Part shown: piece by piece, positions 17,121-24,841 of the stretch
Layout of the letters: every line of letters begins with the position of its first letter
Numbering within the stretch: position 1 is the stretch's first letter
Assembly: GCA_943331005.2 (NCBI GenBank)
Contig: CALQJX020000030.1
Location: 1-40,521, forward strand
Direction: 5' to 3'
From: Bordetella parapertussis
GTDB taxonomy: Bacteria; Bacteroidota; Bacteroidia; Chitinophagales; Chitinophagaceae
Length of the DNA: 40,521 nt
Notes under the pieces: generated by a model
The model's database searches: none
What the model saw: the letters and a program-made list of their open reading frames with translations, nothing else
Told to the model about the DNA's origin: nothing
Program-made: the position numbers and the translations under genes

Positions 17121-17524
17121 GTTTTGGATATGTATTTTAGTCTTATCTGCTGTATTTCTTTAATTTTTTCCCCTATCGTTTTGAACTCTTCAAATGTAAA
17201 ATAATTTGTTTTTGCGTTGTTGCACCAATAACATGCTAATGCTAGATTTTTGATATCTTGACCATAGTTTTTAATTGATGGATTAATTCGATCTAGTTCC
17301 AATCTTTTACCTCTTCTACCTCCTCTCGTTGATTTTGGGTAACTATAGTACAAAATCAACGATTCTTTTGATGTTAAACCACAATAATCACAACAACCAT
17401 TTTTTGAATCATACCATTTTTGAAAAATATCAATCTCTATTTGCTTTAATCCTGTCTTGGAATTATATAACCTTTTTACTTCCTCACTAATATTGATACC
17501 GTATACCTTTCTTTTTCTTCCCAT
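17117..17524 (-). CDS. Small HNH endonuclease-like protein
   Basis: A 135-aa basic protein, start taken at ATG 17524 (MGRKRKVYG), two nt after the upstream stop. It has paired zinc cysteines CCDYCGL and ACYWCNNAK around a central LELDRINPS, where the first His of the HNH core is Asp, and NLALACYWCNNAKT supplies the Asn-containing block. This is the zinc-supported HNH layout found in many restriction and mobile-element nucleases. It has no signal peptide, unlike every other protein in the cluster, and is wedged between secreted-protein genes with a 4-nt overlap downstream. It may be a passenger nuclease or remnant of a mobile element; whether it cuts DNA here is unknown. Confidence 0.8.
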   Translation of the reverse strand: MGRKRKVYGINISEEVKRLYNSKTGLKQIEIDIFQKWYDSKNGCCDYCGLTSKESLILYYSYPKSTRGGRRGKRLELDRINPSIKNYGQDIKNLALACYWCNNAKTNYFTFEEFKTIGEKIKEIQQIRLKYISKT

Positions 17525-17526
17525 AA

Positions 17527-18606
17527 TTACCACCAATAAATGTTATTGTAAGTTACGCTTTTAGGTTGGTTTCGGGCTTGCTCCACTGCAATCTCTCTGT
17601 ATGAGTTTACCCTTATTTTATCTAATTCAAAATTTCGAGATGATTGTTTTTCCTGTGAAATTGCATCACGCTGCGATTGATTCTCTCTATAGATGTCATC
17701 TCGCTTTCCTTTTTCTTCTGCTATTCTTACTTGTTCTTTTTGCATAGCAATTTTATCGGCATATTGTCTCATTTTAAACTGCCATCTTGCTTTTTCATCG
17801 GCTTTTAGTTTTGCATCGATTACTTTAATAAAAGCAGTTACATCTGGTTGGCAATTTGCCATAGGGTTTATTGTACTCAAAATATCCCCTGCTTTTTCTG
17901 CTCCATTTGGTGTTTGAGCAGCTGTCCAAATTACTTTTGCCTCATTAAACTTTACTTTACAATCAGCATCAATTTTCTCCTGATATACTGATGTCAGCAT
18001 ATCAAGGCATTTAAAATAACAATCCTTGCATACATCTGGCACTAATGATAAATTGTAAATAGCCTCATCATACCTGCCTTGTTTTGCCAATGTGGAGGCA
18101 TCTTTAATGAGAAAATCGCAGTTGGTAGCATAGTAATTGATGATCTTATTTTTACCCTCTTCTAAAAAGGACTTTATGACCTTATTTTGAGTATTGATTG
18201 TTCTAAAAGCATCTATAAATGCCTTGGTCTCATTAGTTCCTACGCCTTTCAAACTGACTGTAACCGTAGAAAATATGGTGCCTGCAACAGCATCTCCTAT
18301 TATCAAAGTTACATCTACGTTTTGAGCCACCATTTGGGGCGGTCCGGCAACAATATCCTTGCTACCAATGTTCACCTTGGCAGTGATAACAAATCTGGTA
18401 TTGGCAAGGCTACCACCCATGCCATTGTTGCTACTTATCTGCGTGAGTTTTGTTTGCAATAGCTGCTTTGCCTCTGCTGGTATAGCGGCATTATCAGGCA
18501 GGTACGTATTGAGCACTATACGACCAAAATCATCCAGTTTTACCTGCGCCTGTACCTGTAGCATAAATGCTACTACAAACAATATTGTTATATATATCCT
18601 TTTCAT
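17527..18606 (-). CDS. Secreted TPR-like protein of unknown function
   Basis: A 359-aa exported protein: signal peptide MKRIYITILFVVAFMLQVQA, then a beta-rich N-terminal domain (VLNTYLPDNAAIPAEAKQLL to VTLIIGDAVAGT). A helical TPR-like middle follows (LAKQGRYDEAIYNLSLVPDVCKDCYFKCL), and a charged helical tail ends in NQPKSVTYNNIYWW. The C-terminal third is rich in Lys, Glu, Arg and Gln and probably coiled coil. Genes of this kind accompany LPP20-type and DUF6175-type genes in Bacteroidota, an association I recall but cannot check here. It is 6 nt downstream of the DUF6175-like gene, so the same transcript is likely. Function unknown. Confidence 0.8.
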   Translation of the reverse strand: MKRIYITILFVVAFMLQVQAQVKLDDFGRIVLNTYLPDNAAIPAEAKQLLQTKLTQISSNNGMGGSLANTRFVITAKVNIGSKDIVAGPPQMVAQNVDVTLIIGDAVAGTIFSTVTVSLKGVGTNETKAFIDAFRTINTQNKVIKSFLEEGKNKIINYYATNCDFLIKDASTLAKQGRYDEAIYNLSLVPDVCKDCYFKCLDMLTSVYQEKIDADCKVKFNEAKVIWTAAQTPNGAEKAGDILSTINPMANCQPDVTAFIKVIDAKLKADEKARWQFKMRQYADKIAMQKEQVRIAEEKGKRDDIYRENQSQRDAISQEKQSSRNFELDKIRVNSYREIAVEQARNQPKSVTYNNIYWW

Positions 18607-18612
18607 GGTTAT

Positions 18613-19569
18613 TTATTTTTCGCCCAAAACAATGATCGCTTCTCCAAGCCCTCTGGTCATTAACTTCACCTCATAATTAAATGGTGCAGCTTTCAGATGT
18701 TTCTGTAATCCTTTAGTAAATTGCCTTGCGTCTATTGCATTGTTACCTGCATCATATAGGGGAATACGCACCTGCTCAAAACGCACTTTATTTTCGGTGG
18801 CGTCACTCATATTAAACCTGCCATTCACCGTATTCTTTTGCATCCACTTATTTATATGATCAGAGAGTTCTTCTCCATTCACCTCGGTTTCCAGATTTTT
18901 GTCCCAGTTGTTCCATCTTTTCACCGTTACAATTATTTCTCTGCCATTGGTCATCATGTCATCAAAGTGTTTCTGTAATTGTGCAACAAACGGATCCACA
19001 TGAGCAATTACAGCATTCTGCAGCAATACAGGTACAATATCATTGTTGTTTGCAACTCCTGTGCCTGTAGATGAGGCAATACGCTTGCTGGTATAAGCGT
19101 CAAATGCTTCTAATACAAACGATACAGACTTGCCTTTGTCGGTCATATTTACCTTCCACCATATCTGGATAATAATGTCGGCTTTTGCTTTGTTTTTCAG
19201 TTTATCCAGCGGACTTTCTGCAATAGATGCACCCGAAGAACTGCTACTGGTCATATTGTCTTCAGCGGTTCTTGCCTCAATGTTCTTCAGTTCCTGCTCA
19301 GCATCCTTCAGCGGAAAACCTCTGTCTATCATCACAGAGCCAATCTTACTGACCACCTGCCCTATCTCATTGTCTTCCTGAAACGCCTGCTTGTAATTGG
19401 GTACTTTTTGCCTGGTACCCTGGTTATCAAACTCGGTCATAAAATACCGCTGCTCACACCAGTTGTCGCTTGGCAGTATCATTAGTGTAGGCTTCTTGGC
19501 TTGCCCAAGCGCTATTGTAGAAATAGCCATTGCAAACAAGGCCGTAAAAAGTAGATGTAAACTTCTCAT
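18613..19569 (-). CDS. DUF6175-like secreted protein
   Basis: A 318-aa exported protein with signal peptide MRSLHLLFTALFAMAISTIA and the mature start QAKKPTLMILPSDNWCEQRYF. It has a long alpha/beta body including KADIIIQIWWKVN, VSFVLEAFDAYTSKRIASSTG and a C-terminal PFNYEVKLMTRGLGEAIIVLGEK. The KPTLMILPSDNWC opening and overall layout match what I remember of the Bacteroidota family DUF6175; the name is tentative. The two-nt gap to the gene before it and six-nt gap to the one after place it firmly in the operon. The family has no known function; an envelope assembly role alongside LPP20-like proteins is inferred. Confidence 0.72.
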   Translation of the reverse strand: MRSLHLLFTALFAMAISTIALGQAKKPTLMILPSDNWCEQRYFMTEFDNQGTRQKVPNYKQAFQEDNEIGQVVSKIGSVMIDRGFPLKDAEQELKNIEARTAEDNMTSSSSSGASIAESPLDKLKNKAKADIIIQIWWKVNMTDKGKSVSFVLEAFDAYTSKRIASSTGTGVANNNDIVPVLLQNAVIAHVDPFVAQLQKHFDDMMTNGREIIVTVKRWNNWDKNLETEVNGEELSDHINKWMQKNTVNGRFNMSDATENKVRFEQVRIPLYDAGNNAIDARQFTKGLQKHLKAAPFNYEVKLMTRGLGEAIIVLGEK

Positions 19570-19571
19570 GA

Positions 19572-20063
19572 TTAGAATCCGCTGTTGAGTGATTTAATGA
19601 TTTTTTGTTCTTCAAGGTATTTACGCAATTCGTTTCTGGAAACAGACACCTTGTATACCTTCCAGTTTTTATCGCCTATGTTTTGTGGTATGGCGCTTTC
19701 GGTTGCAGCACTTCTTGTGAACATAGCCCACTTACCATTCTTTGCAAAAAAATCCTGCTCAATCTGGTGAAAATTATCCAGTTCATTAGTTCCGGTAAGC
19801 AATGGAGGCTGGGTTACACAACCGTTTGTTCCTGCAATTCCTGTGTATAACAGAGCAGCAATTGCATCTTTCCGGGCTTGTTCGGGCTTGTATTTTGCAC
19901 CTTTTTTGGTGTCCCAAATCTTTACTGCTACATAGCCGTCAGTTTCAAGAGTTACACATTCGGTCTGGCAGGTTCTGTTACCAGTGCCAAAAGCGGTAAG
20001 CAGACAAAAAGACAGAAGAATACATATAGATAATATTGTTTGGGGTATGTTTTTCATTTTCAA
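19572..20063 (-). CDS. Small secreted protein, first gene of the LPP20-like cluster
   Basis: A 163-aa exported protein with a hydrophobic signal segment (IPQTILSICILLSFCLLTAFG) and a mature part starting TGNRTCQTECVTLETDGYVAVKIWDT. The segment YKPEQARKDAIAALLYTGIAG resembles the helix of LPP20-like domains, but too little is present for a firm family call. Three cysteines (two in TCQTEC, one in NGCVTQP) could form disulfides in the periplasm. It ends two nt before the DUF6175-like gene and is the first gene of the run. No good promoter match was found upstream; CAAAAAGA (20074-20081) gives TCTTTTTG on the minus strand, one base off the consensus. Confidence 0.78.
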   Translation of the reverse strand: MKMKNIPQTILSICILLSFCLLTAFGTGNRTCQTECVTLETDGYVAVKIWDTKKGAKYKPEQARKDAIAALLYTGIAGTNGCVTQPPLLTGTNELDNFHQIEQDFFAKNGKWAMFTRSAATESAIPQNIGDKNWKVYKVSVSRNELRKYLEEQKIIKSLNSGF

Positions 20064-20384
20064 TTATTTAGCAAAAAGAACGTACAAACGAATTGCAGGT
20101 GGTCGTAACAACCGCTACTCTAATAACTTTGGGTTAAAAAATACAATTCGTATTTTTATATTTTCATAATGGCATAAAGGTACATATTTACTTTTGGTAG
20201 TCATAGGGCTAAAGTTAGTAGTCAATTATTTTATCAATAATTAAAGATTTAGTCAATATTAGTTGCAATAAAAGCTGCCGCTTATGCTTCTTATCCTTCA
20301 ATAGAAAAATCATAATTCAGCAAAAATTACATAAACCAGATTGTGAATATCTTTTCAATACATAACGAACATTTTGAACTGAAG

Positions 20385-20399
20385 TGGCACAGAATTTGT
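20385..20399 (+). promoter_or_regulatory. Sigma-54-like -24/-12 promoter
   Basis: TGGCACAGAATTTGT resembles the RpoN consensus TGGCAC-N5-TTGC, with GG at -24, correct N10 spacing, and GT instead of GC at -12. The start of transcription would fall near 20410, about 20 nt before the ATG of a 28-codon ORF at 20431. No activator binding site was identified. Confidence 0.45.
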
Positions 20400-20430
20400 T
20401 GGATAAACAATACAATAAACCAAAATCAAC

Positions 20431-20517
20431 ATGAATAAAATTGAGATTAATGCCAAAGAGAATTTACAATTAAGCAGTTTTTACATAAATAATACATTAA
20501 ACAATCCTCGCGAGTAA
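20431..20517 (+). CDS. Possible 28-aa peptide downstream of sigma-54-like promoter
   Basis: ATG 20431 opens a short frame MNKIEINAKENLQLSS followed by 12 more residues and TAA. The N-terminal part resembles leaders of Bacteroidota ribosomally made peptides (charged MNKIEIN start), but there is no Gly-Gly site, Cys/Ser/Thr-rich core or modification enzyme nearby. It is listed only because of its position behind the promoter-like site. It could equally be the 5' part of a non-coding RNA. Confidence 0.25.
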   Translation: MNKIEINAKENLQLSSFYINNTLNNPRE

Positions 20518-20661
20518 TTTTTGAGCAATTTTTGGTAAGTTTTATCTGCTAAGAACCGCTACAGCATTGTATTTAGTCGATTTCAAAATTTTATTTAAAA
20601 GTGAGCAATTTTAAATCATCAACAATATCAAAATGTATAACTGAATTTTATCGCAAACAAA

Positions 20662-20689
20662 AAAGGCCGCAGCAGATGCTACGGCCTTT
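20662..20689 (-). terminator. Terminator of the thioredoxin-like gene
   Basis: AAAGGCCGCAGC (20662-20673) and GCTACGGCCTTT (20678-20689) form a 12-bp stem with one mismatch and an AGAT loop, followed on the minus strand by a T-rich run. It lies 23 nt after the stop at 20713. Confidence 0.88.
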
Positions 20690-20712
20690 GGATATAGTAT
20701 TATAATTATTAA

Positions 20713-21327
20713 TTACTTGCGCTTGATGCTGCAACCAATAGATTTAGTGGTAGCCGGATCGGGTGTTCTGTCGGCAAGGATAGCATCTATTGCATTGTTG
20801 ATGTAAGAGACCTTAGCGTTGGCAGGGTTGCCCGGATTGTCGTTCATAGCACCTTTGTAAACAAGAACATTCTTGTTGCTGAACAGGAAAATCTCTGGTG
20901 TATGGTTTGCACCAAATGCATTTGCCAGAGCAGAACCCTTGTCTTCGAGATAAGGAACTTCATAACCCATTTTGGCTGCGTAACCCTTCATAGCTGTAAA
21001 AGCATCATCGCCATCGCGCTTAGCTTCGTTGGAGTTGATGATAACCACACCTACATTATGCTTTTTGGCATATGCTATGGTCTCTTTTGTAACCGCCTCG
21101 TTCTTTACTACAAACGGGCATGTATTGCAGGAAAACACAACAAGCAGTCCATTCTCGCCGGCAGCCTTGTAATAAGGAATGAGTGAACCATCTGTAGCGC
21201 TGTACATTTCTGTACTGATACGTGGCAAAGCATCGCCGGGCTGCAGTTGCTTCGCATCCTGCGCAAAAGAAGTTACCGATACAACAGAAAGGAATGCTGC
21301 TGTAAGGGCAAGAATAGTGTTTTTCAT
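20713..21327 (-). CDS. Periplasmic thioredoxin-like (redoxin) protein
   Basis: A 204-aa exported thioredoxin-fold protein: signal peptide MKNTILALTAAFLSVVSVTSFA, redox motif VFSCNTCPFV (CNTC, residues 67-70), cis-Pro region NHTPEIFLF, and a further Cys in the SIGCSIKRK tail that is typical of this redoxin subgroup. It should transfer electrons or reduce disulfides/peroxides in the periplasm; the substrate is unknown. It lies on the same strand 60 nt downstream of a cytochrome c/copper monooxygenase-like gene. Some bacteria carry a redoxin, a c-type heme domain and a PHM-like domain in one polypeptide, so the pair probably works as a split version of that system. Confidence 0.9.
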   Translation of the reverse strand: MKNTILALTAAFLSVVSVTSFAQDAKQLQPGDALPRISTEMYSATDGSLIPYYKAAGENGLLVVFSCNTCPFVVKNEAVTKETIAYAKKHNVGVVIINSNEAKRDGDDAFTAMKGYAAKMGYEVPYLEDKGSALANAFGANHTPEIFLFSNKNVLVYKGAMNDNPGNPANAKVSYINNAIDAILADRTPDPATTKSIGCSIKRK

Positions 21328-21387
21328 ATTTCGGTAGTTTTTGGTAAAGTTAATGATAATGAACCAAATAAATATGTGAGGCTATGC

Positions 21388-22758
21388 CTACCTGCGCTCC
21401 AGACTAAAGTTCTCGTCGCCGGGCTGATAGGGCAGATAAGTGATGATGAACTGGAACATTTCATCAGTAGCCTTCATGCTGCCATTCTGGTCTGTGACCA
21501 ACCGGGGCGGACTGAACGGATTATTGAGATTGGCAGTGGTGTTGTCGTAAATACCCTCTGCTACTATAGTACTACCCTTGGGCACCTTCACCATTTTTTT
21601 GAAGGTATAGAAATACTGCCAGTTGAAATCCCATCGGGGAATGGAAATGAGCCTGATGGTATCGCCACCGGGTTGCAGCGCATATGCCTTAAAACTTTTG
21701 CCCAGCAGATGCATGTGCGGATTGATAGTGAGTATGGAAATATCGAAAGGAACTGTGAATCGGCTGTAAACAGGCTTTATGGTATTGGGGAGGATCTGCA
21801 TATCGGGTTCGGCTGGCACTACACCCCAAGTACCCAGCTGAAACTCCTGCACAGGCCTGTTTGGCGGCACAGGCGAAAAGAAGATATTGATATAAGAACT
21901 GTCTGTAACGGCCAGTGCCTTGTTGTTGAAACCATAGTGCAGATCGTTGAGCAGGAAGGCGCCTTTGCGGGGCAGGCGGTAGCCGCCAATACCATCGGGA
22001 TAGCGCTGACCATAGACACCCGGCAAATAGTTGACCACCGATTTCTGCAACACCGGATAGGAACCATCATCGTTGGGCAAGCCCAGACGCTGGTATGCCT
22101 GCTTGAGTGTAGCAGTATCGCCCGCCATCTCTATAATTCTATCGCCCTCAAAAACATTGGTTTTGCGAGCATCATCATACTTCACCATATCTCCGTTTAC
22201 ATGGTGCACAATGTTGGCATGACCGGGAATGTATTCTATGAGGCTGGCAAAGGTATCTGCAGGCAATTCGTAGGGTACCTTTACGAGCAGGAAACGATCG
22301 GCACTGTTGGCAGAGAGTACATATGGCTGCACAGCAATACGCATATCGGGCGTACCCACATCTGAACCAACGGGGTATTGCGGCAATGCAGGAAGCTTGT
22401 CCTGCGAGCCCATGGGGGTGCCATCCTTAACCCATTTCTCCAGCAGGAGTATATCGCGTTCGGACAAAACACGCTGACCTACAAACTGCGTGTAGTGCGG
22501 ATCTGCGGGCCATGGCGGCATGATGCGCTGACGCGATACATAGGCATTGGCACCCGCATATTTGCGCGCCTCGTTGTACCCCACTAACGAAAAATGAGCG
22601 CTGCCTCCGGGACGGTGACAAATAGCACAGTTGGCATATAAGACAGGTGCCACATGCTCGGCGAAGGTGACCGTAGCAGGCATATCGTTGCCCTCTTTGC
22701 AGGACTGAAACCAGCAACACAAAAACAAAACAGCAATAATTACCGTACGCCTGTTCAT
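21388..22758 (-). CDS. Cytochrome c / copper type II monooxygenase-like lipoprotein
   Basis: A 456-aa predicted lipoprotein (lipid Cys20 in WFQSC). A c-type heme site CAICH occupies residues 44-48, followed by MPPWPADPHY. The rest resembles the copper type II, ascorbate-dependent monooxygenase (PHM/DBM) fold: HH at 185-186 and H274 are plausible CuH ligands, HMH at 348-350 and Met434 plausible CuM ligands. Such enzymes hydroxylate C-H bonds using copper and O2, with the heme as a likely electron carrier. The substrate is unknown. The redoxin gene follows 60 nt downstream. The copper-ligand assignment is by analogy to mammalian PHM. Confidence 0.85.
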   Translation of the reverse strand: MNRRTVIIAVLFLCCWFQSCKEGNDMPATVTFAEHVAPVLYANCAICHRPGGSAHFSLVGYNEARKYAGANAYVSRQRIMPPWPADPHYTQFVGQRVLSERDILLLEKWVKDGTPMGSQDKLPALPQYPVGSDVGTPDMRIAVQPYVLSANSADRFLLVKVPYELPADTFASLIEYIPGHANIVHHVNGDMVKYDDARKTNVFEGDRIIEMAGDTATLKQAYQRLGLPNDDGSYPVLQKSVVNYLPGVYGQRYPDGIGGYRLPRKGAFLLNDLHYGFNNKALAVTDSSYINIFFSPVPPNRPVQEFQLGTWGVVPAEPDMQILPNTIKPVYSRFTVPFDISILTINPHMHLLGKSFKAYALQPGGDTIRLISIPRWDFNWQYFYTFKKMVKVPKGSTIVAEGIYDNTTANLNNPFSPPRLVTDQNGSMKATDEMFQFIITYLPYQPGDENFSLERR

Positions 22759-22918
22759 AAGATAGAATCGGGGAATAACGCATCCCTTTATTCGCGGGGC
22801 AAGATACTCAGAATATGCTGTAAGACATAAAAAGCGGTCTTTGTTATGCCATCATTACCGGCACATTGCGTCAGCATATCCGACAGGTTATGTGGCAGTT
22901 ATATTTATCACATTTTCA

Positions 22919-22947
22919 TTTGTGGTAACATGGCATGGGTACTTTGC
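22919..22947 (+). promoter_or_regulatory. Promoter TTTG-N17-TACTTTGC
   Basis: TTTG at 22919-22922 and TACTTTGC at 22940-22947 are spaced by 17 nt, fitting the -33/-7 arrangement of Bacteroidota housekeeping promoters. The ATG at 22983 is 35 nt downstream. Confidence 0.6.
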
Positions 22948-22982
22948 ATGTATTCTTAACCAACACAAAAAAACTACAAACA

Positions 22983-23197
22983 TGGAAAACACACTGCAAC
23001 AGAACGCCGAACTGACTCAGGAAGTGATGGCTGAAGAACTGTCTTCATCGCATGGCCATTCTATCTCTTTTGAGGAAGAAACCATTGCCGAAGAACTTTC
23101 TGAAGAGGAAGAAGAGAACGAAGAATTAACTGAAGAAGAAACTGAAGAGGAAACAATTGAAGAGGAAGAAAGCGAAGAAGCAACAGAACAGGAATAA
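22983..23197 (+). CDS. Small glutamate-rich acidic protein
   Basis: A 71-aa protein starting MENTLQQNAELTQEVMAEEL. The second half is almost entirely Glu with Thr, Ser, Ile and Asn (SEEEEENEELTEEE and onward), giving a strongly negative, probably disordered or helical polyanion. The start at 22983 is preferred over an in-frame extension to 22841 because the promoter lies between them and the extension is not acidic. Tails of this sort can bind basic proteins, divalent cations or histone-like proteins, but nothing here identifies a partner. It has its own promoter and terminator, so it is a single-gene unit. Confidence 0.78.
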
Positions 23198-23220
23198 GCA
23201 TCGTGACCATGAAAACAGCG

Positions 23221-23251
23221 CAGGCGATCCTAAAAGGCTCGCCTGTTTCGT
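23221..23251 (+). terminator. Terminator of the acidic-protein gene
   Basis: CAGGCGA (23221-23227) pairs with TCGCCTG (23239-23245) and is followed by TTTCGTT. It lies 23 nt past the stop. Confidence 0.8.
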
Positions 23252-23289
23252 TATGTAGCCTTCAGCGATATATTTGTAGATAAAAGCCT

Positions 23290-23297
23290 TATTTTGC
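23290..23297 (+). promoter_or_regulatory. -7 promoter box (TATTTTGC)
   Basis: TATTTTGC matches the shortened box seen before other genes in this window, and lies 39 nt upstream of the GTG at 23337. A well-spaced -33 element was not found. Confidence 0.45.
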
Positions 23298-23336
23298 AGG
23301 TATCTATAACAGCATAACCACAGCAACCCGGTTGAT

Positions 23337-23960
23337 GTGCGTGCAAAAGCCAATGAAATGTTTGAAGATATACTGAAAATAGCCAACCTCTACAATGACG
23401 GATATGACCGTGTAAAAGAGCGCAGAGAACAATGGCTGGCCAAGTATGAGGAACTACGCGACCATCTGAAAAAGATATCGGAACACCTGAATACCAATGC
23501 TTCCTATAAGCAGGGATTCTTTGTAGATACGCTGCACGCCTTCAACGAAGACATAAGAGGTACCAGTGCAAGAATGCCTTCCGTTACCTTCCGATCGGGA
23601 CCTATGCCTATGCTGGTTACCTTCCGTAACTCTATGGGAGAGAAAAAAACCTATAATGAGGAAGGGTTCAGCATATCCTTCAACCCCACTATAACCGGAC
23701 AGGTGGTAGTATTGCTGCAACCACACTACAGCGACCTGGATAAGGAAATGCCGGAACTGATAAGTCTGGCTGTATATAACGACCCCAGCCAGATAACACT
23801 GGAAGAAGTGGACAGGATAATAGTACAGGGTATGGAAGAGGCATTCTATTCCAGCTTTACCGGCATGGGCACATCGTGGCAGGACGAGAACGCAAACAAC
23901 ACCCCACCCCAACGTACACTAATAGGTTTTAAAAGACATGACACTACAGAAAAAATATAA
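23337..23960 (+). CDS. Conserved-looking hypothetical protein
   Basis: A 207-aa soluble protein of unknown family. The N-terminal third is helical and charged (EMFEDILKIANLYNDGYDRVKERREQWLAKYEELRDHL), the middle is beta-rich (PSVTFRSGPMPMLVTFRNS, GQVVVLLQPHYSDLDKEMPEL), and the end is polar. There is no signal peptide or membrane segment, so it is probably cytoplasmic. The start is either GTG 23337 or ATG 23358; both fall behind the -7 box. The last 23 nt overlap the cyclotransferase gene, so both are likely on one mRNA, although no functional link is obvious. Confidence 0.78.
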   Translation: MRAKANEMFEDILKIANLYNDGYDRVKERREQWLAKYEELRDHLKKISEHLNTNASYKQGFFVDTLHAFNEDIRGTSARMPSVTFRSGPMPMLVTFRNSMGEKKTYNEEGFSISFNPTITGQVVVLLQPHYSDLDKEMPELISLAVYNDPSQITLEEVDRIIVQGMEEAFYSSFTGMGTSWQDENANNTPPQRTLIGFKRHDTTEKI

Positions 23961-24780
23961 ACTACTGCCCCTGCTGGCATTGCTGCTGCTGGGCGCATGT
24001 AATAATGAAGAGCAAACCACAAAAACTGAGCAAACCTCAGCAACTGCTGCAGAAGCGGTAACAACACCTGTGGCCATCAGCTATAATGTAGTGAACCAAT
24101 ACCCGCATGATACCAAGGCTTTTACAGAAGGGCTGGAATTCAGAGATGGTTTTTTGTATGAGAGCATAGGTCAGTATGGGAGGTCTGATGTGAGAAAGGT
24201 GGAGCTGACCACAGGCAAGGTGCTGCAAGCAACAACAATGGATGCACGTTATTTTGGTGAAGGCATGACCCTGCTGAACGGCAAAATATACCAGCTTACC
24301 TACAGAGAGGGTAAAGGCTTTATCTATGACCTGGCGACACTGAAACAGGAAGGCTCATTCGCATTCCCCACAGCCGAAGGTTGGGGCATGACCAATAACG
24401 GAAAAGAGCTGATCTTTAACGACGGAGGCAACATACTCTACTACATGGACCCTACCAGTAAGCAGATAGCAAAGCAACTGGCTGTAACAGACGAGCATGG
24501 CCCTGTGAACCGCATCAACGAAATGGAAATGATAAAGGGCTACATCTATGCCAACCAGTGGCAGGAAGAAGTGATCCTGAAGATAGATACTGCTACCGGC
24601 AAGGTAGTGGGCAGAGCTGATCTGAGCGGACTGCGCCAGCAAATGGGTATTGGTCAGTTCACCGGAACAGAAGAAGGGCCTGATGTACTGAACGGCATTG
24701 CTTATGATGCAGCCGCCAACCGGATATTTATAACCGGCAAAAACTGGCCAAAGCTGCTGGAAGTGAAACTGGATAACTAA
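23938..24780 (+). CDS. Glutaminyl-peptide cyclotransferase (plant/bacterial type), lipoprotein
   Basis: A 280-aa predicted lipoprotein (LLGAC, Cys21) with a five-bladed beta-propeller layout matching the plant/bacterial glutaminyl cyclase family: YPHDTKAFTEGLEF, ESIGQYGRSDVRKV, ARYFGEGMTLLNGKIYQLTY, INEMEMIKGYIYANQW and LNGIAYDAAANRIFITGKNWPKL. These enzymes turn N-terminal Gln of peptides or proteins into pyroglutamate. In Bacteroidota many exported proteins begin with Gln after signal peptide cleavage, so periplasmic N-terminal Gln is a plausible substrate (several proteins in this window begin so). It overlaps the preceding gene by 23 nt and is followed by a terminator. Confidence 0.93.
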   Translation: MTLQKKYKLLPLLALLLLGACNNEEQTTKTEQTSATAAEAVTTPVAISYNVVNQYPHDTKAFTEGLEFRDGFLYESIGQYGRSDVRKVELTTGKVLQATTMDARYFGEGMTLLNGKIYQLTYREGKGFIYDLATLKQEGSFAFPTAEGWGMTNNGKELIFNDGGNILYYMDPTSKQIAKQLAVTDEHGPVNRINEMEMIKGYIYANQWQEEVILKIDTATGKVVGRADLSGLRQQMGIGQFTGTEEGPDVLNGIAYDAAANRIFITGKNWPKLLEVKLDN

Positions 24781-24788
24781 AACGACAC

Positions 24789-24817
24789 AGCCCCGCAAAA
24801 ATGCGGGGCTATTTTAT
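24789..24817 (+). terminator. Terminator after glutaminyl cyclase gene
   Basis: AGCCCCGC (24789-24796) and GCGGGGCT (24803-24810) form a perfect 8-bp GC-rich stem with an AAAAAT loop, followed by ATTTTAT. It is 8 nt past the stop. Confidence 0.88.
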
Positions 24818-24841
24818 GCCTGAATTTACACGGACGTAATA

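Larger units (their letters stand above)
20064..20712. other. 649-bp AT-rich intergenic region
   Basis: No sizeable gene is seen. The region holds the divergent start of the minus-strand cluster, a sigma-54-like promoter (20385-20399) with a tiny ORF, GAGCAATTTT-type repeats near 20523-20615, and the terminator of the following minus-strand gene. Confidence 0.7.

Noticed and set aside
15351..20712. A DGR template repeat or reverse transcriptase in the intergenic gaps of the cluster.
   Set aside because: I looked for a near-copy of the GC-rich tail (for example TGGAGTAGTAGC) on both strands and for a reverse transcriptase YxDD region, and saw neither. They may lie outside the window.
21247..22365. 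A 372-codon open frame on the plus strand.
   Set aside because: It is antisense to the redoxin and cytochrome c/copper-monooxygenase genes, whose motifs are clear. Its translation is rich in His, Tyr and Ile with no recognisable domain.
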